This document shows, piece by piece, positions 4,524 to 5,182 of a stretch of DNA of 5,182 nt. A program made the position numbers and the translations under genes. The stretch's first letter is position 1. Each line of letters starts with the position of its first letter. Under the pieces are notes generated by a model. That model was not told the DNA's origin and did no database searches. It worked only from the letters and a program-made list of their open reading frames with translations. Origin of the DNA: Planctomycetota bacterium (GTDB lineage: Bacteria > Planctomycetota > Brocadiia > JAJRTI01); contig JAJRTI010000170.1 in assembly GCA_024278415.1 (NCBI GenBank), forward strand, positions 1 through 5,182. Direction: 5' to 3'.

Positions 4524-4595
4524 CTCGTCTGGGGACACGATGCGATCCGTCCGCCGTACGGCGGACGGCTTCCGCATCGCGTCCCCTTGGACGAG
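4524..4595. repeat. Very large hairpin in the presumed 5' leader of the glycosyltransferase
   Basis: Three nested helices lie in one 72-base unit. The outer pair is CTCGTC (4524-4529) with GACGAG (4590-4595). The middle arm GGGGACACGATGCG (4531-4544) pairs with 4573-4586, 14 positions with one mismatch. The core is a perfect 22-base palindrome with 11-base arms (4547-4557 and 4558-4568). In total about 30 base pairs form with only small internal loops. No T-run follows on either strand, so this is not a standard terminator. If the - strand promoter at 4598-4625 is used, this hairpin is the 5' end of the glycosyltransferase mRNA. Confidence 0.8.
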
Positions 4596-4597
4596 CG

Positions 4598-4625
4598 ATG
4601 ATACCACCCTGTTCCTCAGGCGCAA
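4598..4625 (-). promoter_or_regulatory. Candidate promoter of the glycosyltransferase
   Basis: On the - strand, TTGCGC (4625-4620) is followed by 16 bases and TATCAT (4603-4598), the same -10 sequence as at 309-314. The -35 match is only three of six. Transcription would start near 4591, at the first bases of the large hairpin, leaving a leader of about 105 nt. Confidence 0.4.
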
Positions 4626-4639
4626 ACGGCCGCGGAGTA

Positions 4640-4672
4640 CACGGACGGGTCACGGACGGCCACGTCCGTGAC
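4640..4672. repeat. Direct and inverted CACGGACGG repeats between divergent genes
   Basis: CACGGACGG occurs at 4640-4648 and 4651-4659. The second copy is part of a perfect 10-bp hairpin, GTCACGGACG (4649-4658) with CGTCCGTGAC (4663-4672) and a GCCA loop. It lies upstream of both the - strand promoter candidate and the URO-D-like gene, a position suited to an operator, though it could also be another spacer palindrome. Confidence 0.6.
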
Positions 4673-4719
4673 TTACAGGCGCAGCCCTCCTGGTCCGCAG
4701 AAAACAGCGAAGAAGCTGA

Positions 4720-4725
4720 TATACT
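4720..4725 (+). promoter_or_regulatory. -10 box of the URO-D-like gene, suggesting a leaderless mRNA
   Basis: TATACT (4720-4725, five of six consensus bases) ends seven bases before the ATG at 4733. A start site six to eight bases after the box would fall on or next to the A of the ATG. No convincing -35 box is seen at the right spacing. Confidence 0.5.
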
Positions 4726-4732
4726 CTCCACC

Positions 4733-5182
4733 ATGGCCGACATGACATCATGCGAACGCATGCGAGCCGCCCTCTCCGGCGCGCCGGTCGACCGCGTGCC
4801 CTTCTTGCCGTGCATCGCGGCCGACCACGCCTGCGCGGCGACCGGGCACGAGTACGAGGAGGCGCTTATCGACCCGCGGCTGGGCCTCCGGTGGAACCTC
4901 GAGGCCAATCTGCTCTATGGCACCGACGTGGTGCGCGTGTGGCAGACTCCGGCGAGGCGATGGTTCGAGGCGAAGGAGGTCAAAAAACTCCGCGGCGACT
5001 TCGTGCAAGTCGATCGACGGACGGGCAAGGTCGAGGGCCGCTTCGACGTGCAAGGCGGCGGCGGGTTCCTCCCTGCCGATCAGCCGCCGGGGATGCGCTC
5101 CCTCGACGACCTGGCAGCCATCGCCTACCCCAGCGCGGACGAACTCCTCGATTCGGGAGCGCTCGACACCGCGCGGGAGGTC
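4733..5182 (+). CDS. URO-D superfamily protein, methyltransferase-like (partial, N-terminal 150 residues)
   Basis: The frame is open from ATG 4733 to the window edge. The start, with MTSCERMRAALSGAPVDRVPF, matches the opening R-x-x-A-L-x-G-x-P-V-D-R-V-P signature of the uroporphyrinogen decarboxylase (URO-D) superfamily. The style is that of the methylcobamide:CoM or corrinoid-protein methyltransferases (MtaA/MtbA-like) rather than of HemE, whose equivalent region contains the substrate-binding MRQAGR motif, absent here. Members fold as a TIM barrel. The visible part lacks the C-terminal metal-binding residues, so whether it binds zinc, and which methyl donor it uses, cannot be seen. Another in-frame ATG lies at 4742. 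There is no Shine-Dalgarno site, and a -10 box close to the ATG suggests leaderless translation. It diverges from the glycosyltransferase with 247 bases between the starts. Confidence 0.85.
   Translation, partial: MADMTSCERMRAALSGAPVDRVPFLPCIAADHACAATGHEYEEALIDPRLGLRWNLEANLLYGTDVVRVWQTPARRWFEAKEVKKLRGDFVQVDRRTGKVEGRFDVQGGGGFLPADQPPGMRSLDDLAAIAYPSADELLDSGALDTAREV

Noticed and set aside
4486..4908. N-terminal extension of the glycosyltransferase upstream of ATG 4485
   Set aside because: It would run through the large hairpin and overlap the divergent URO-D-like gene. The conserved GT4 start begins at 4485.

Overview
The window is GC-rich bacterial DNA with five protein-coding regions (two cut by the window edges), one probable leader-peptide gene, and an unusual amount of hairpin-forming non-coding DNA. 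Coding third positions are mostly G or C. I cannot assign a phylum. A TTG start, weak or absent Shine-Dalgarno sites, a LL-diaminopimelate-aminotransferase-like enzyme and a methyltransferase-type URO-D protein would fit a planctomycete-like or other environmental lineage, but this is inference.

Layout: bases 1-77 carry the last 24 codons of an unidentified + strand gene. Bases 78-284 hold an inverted pair of REP-like palindromes (158-220), the first of which ends in a T-run and can serve as that gene's terminator. A good sigma70-type promoter (285-314) begins a leader of about 200 nt. The leader encodes a 39-residue peptide (352-471) with four Trp codons, three of them within six codons, then a strong intrinsic terminator (499-527). 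A 10-bp alternative helix (460-469 with 495-504) would prevent that terminator from forming. Downstream are a class I/II aminotransferase (567-1748, TTG start) and tryptophanyl-tRNA synthetase trpS (1815-2792), closed by an intrinsic terminator with a TTCG loop (2840-2874). I read this as an operon under ribosome-mediated Trp attenuation: scarce charged tRNA-Trp would stall the leader ribosome, favour the antiterminator and raise TrpRS and aminotransferase expression. The TrpRS carries a four-cysteine motif like that of the iron-sulfur TrpRS group.

The convergent gap between trpS and the next gene holds a non-coding, MITE-like insertion (2944-3299). It has 19-bp terminal inverted repeats and is flanked by a perfect 9-bp direct repeat. 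Removing it restores a perfect 7-bp hairpin target site. Its interior has mirrored pairs of hairpins with TTCA or TGAA loops, whose stems differ in sequence but keep their pairing.

On the - strand lies a GT4-type glycosyltransferase (3406-4485). Its presumed 5' leader starts with a very large hairpin (4524-4595). Diverging from it on the + strand is the start of a URO-D superfamily protein (4733 to the window end). It has a TATACT box about 8 bases before its ATG and no ribosome binding site, so its mRNA may be leaderless. The glycosyltransferase and URO-D genes show no clear functional link to the trpS operon.
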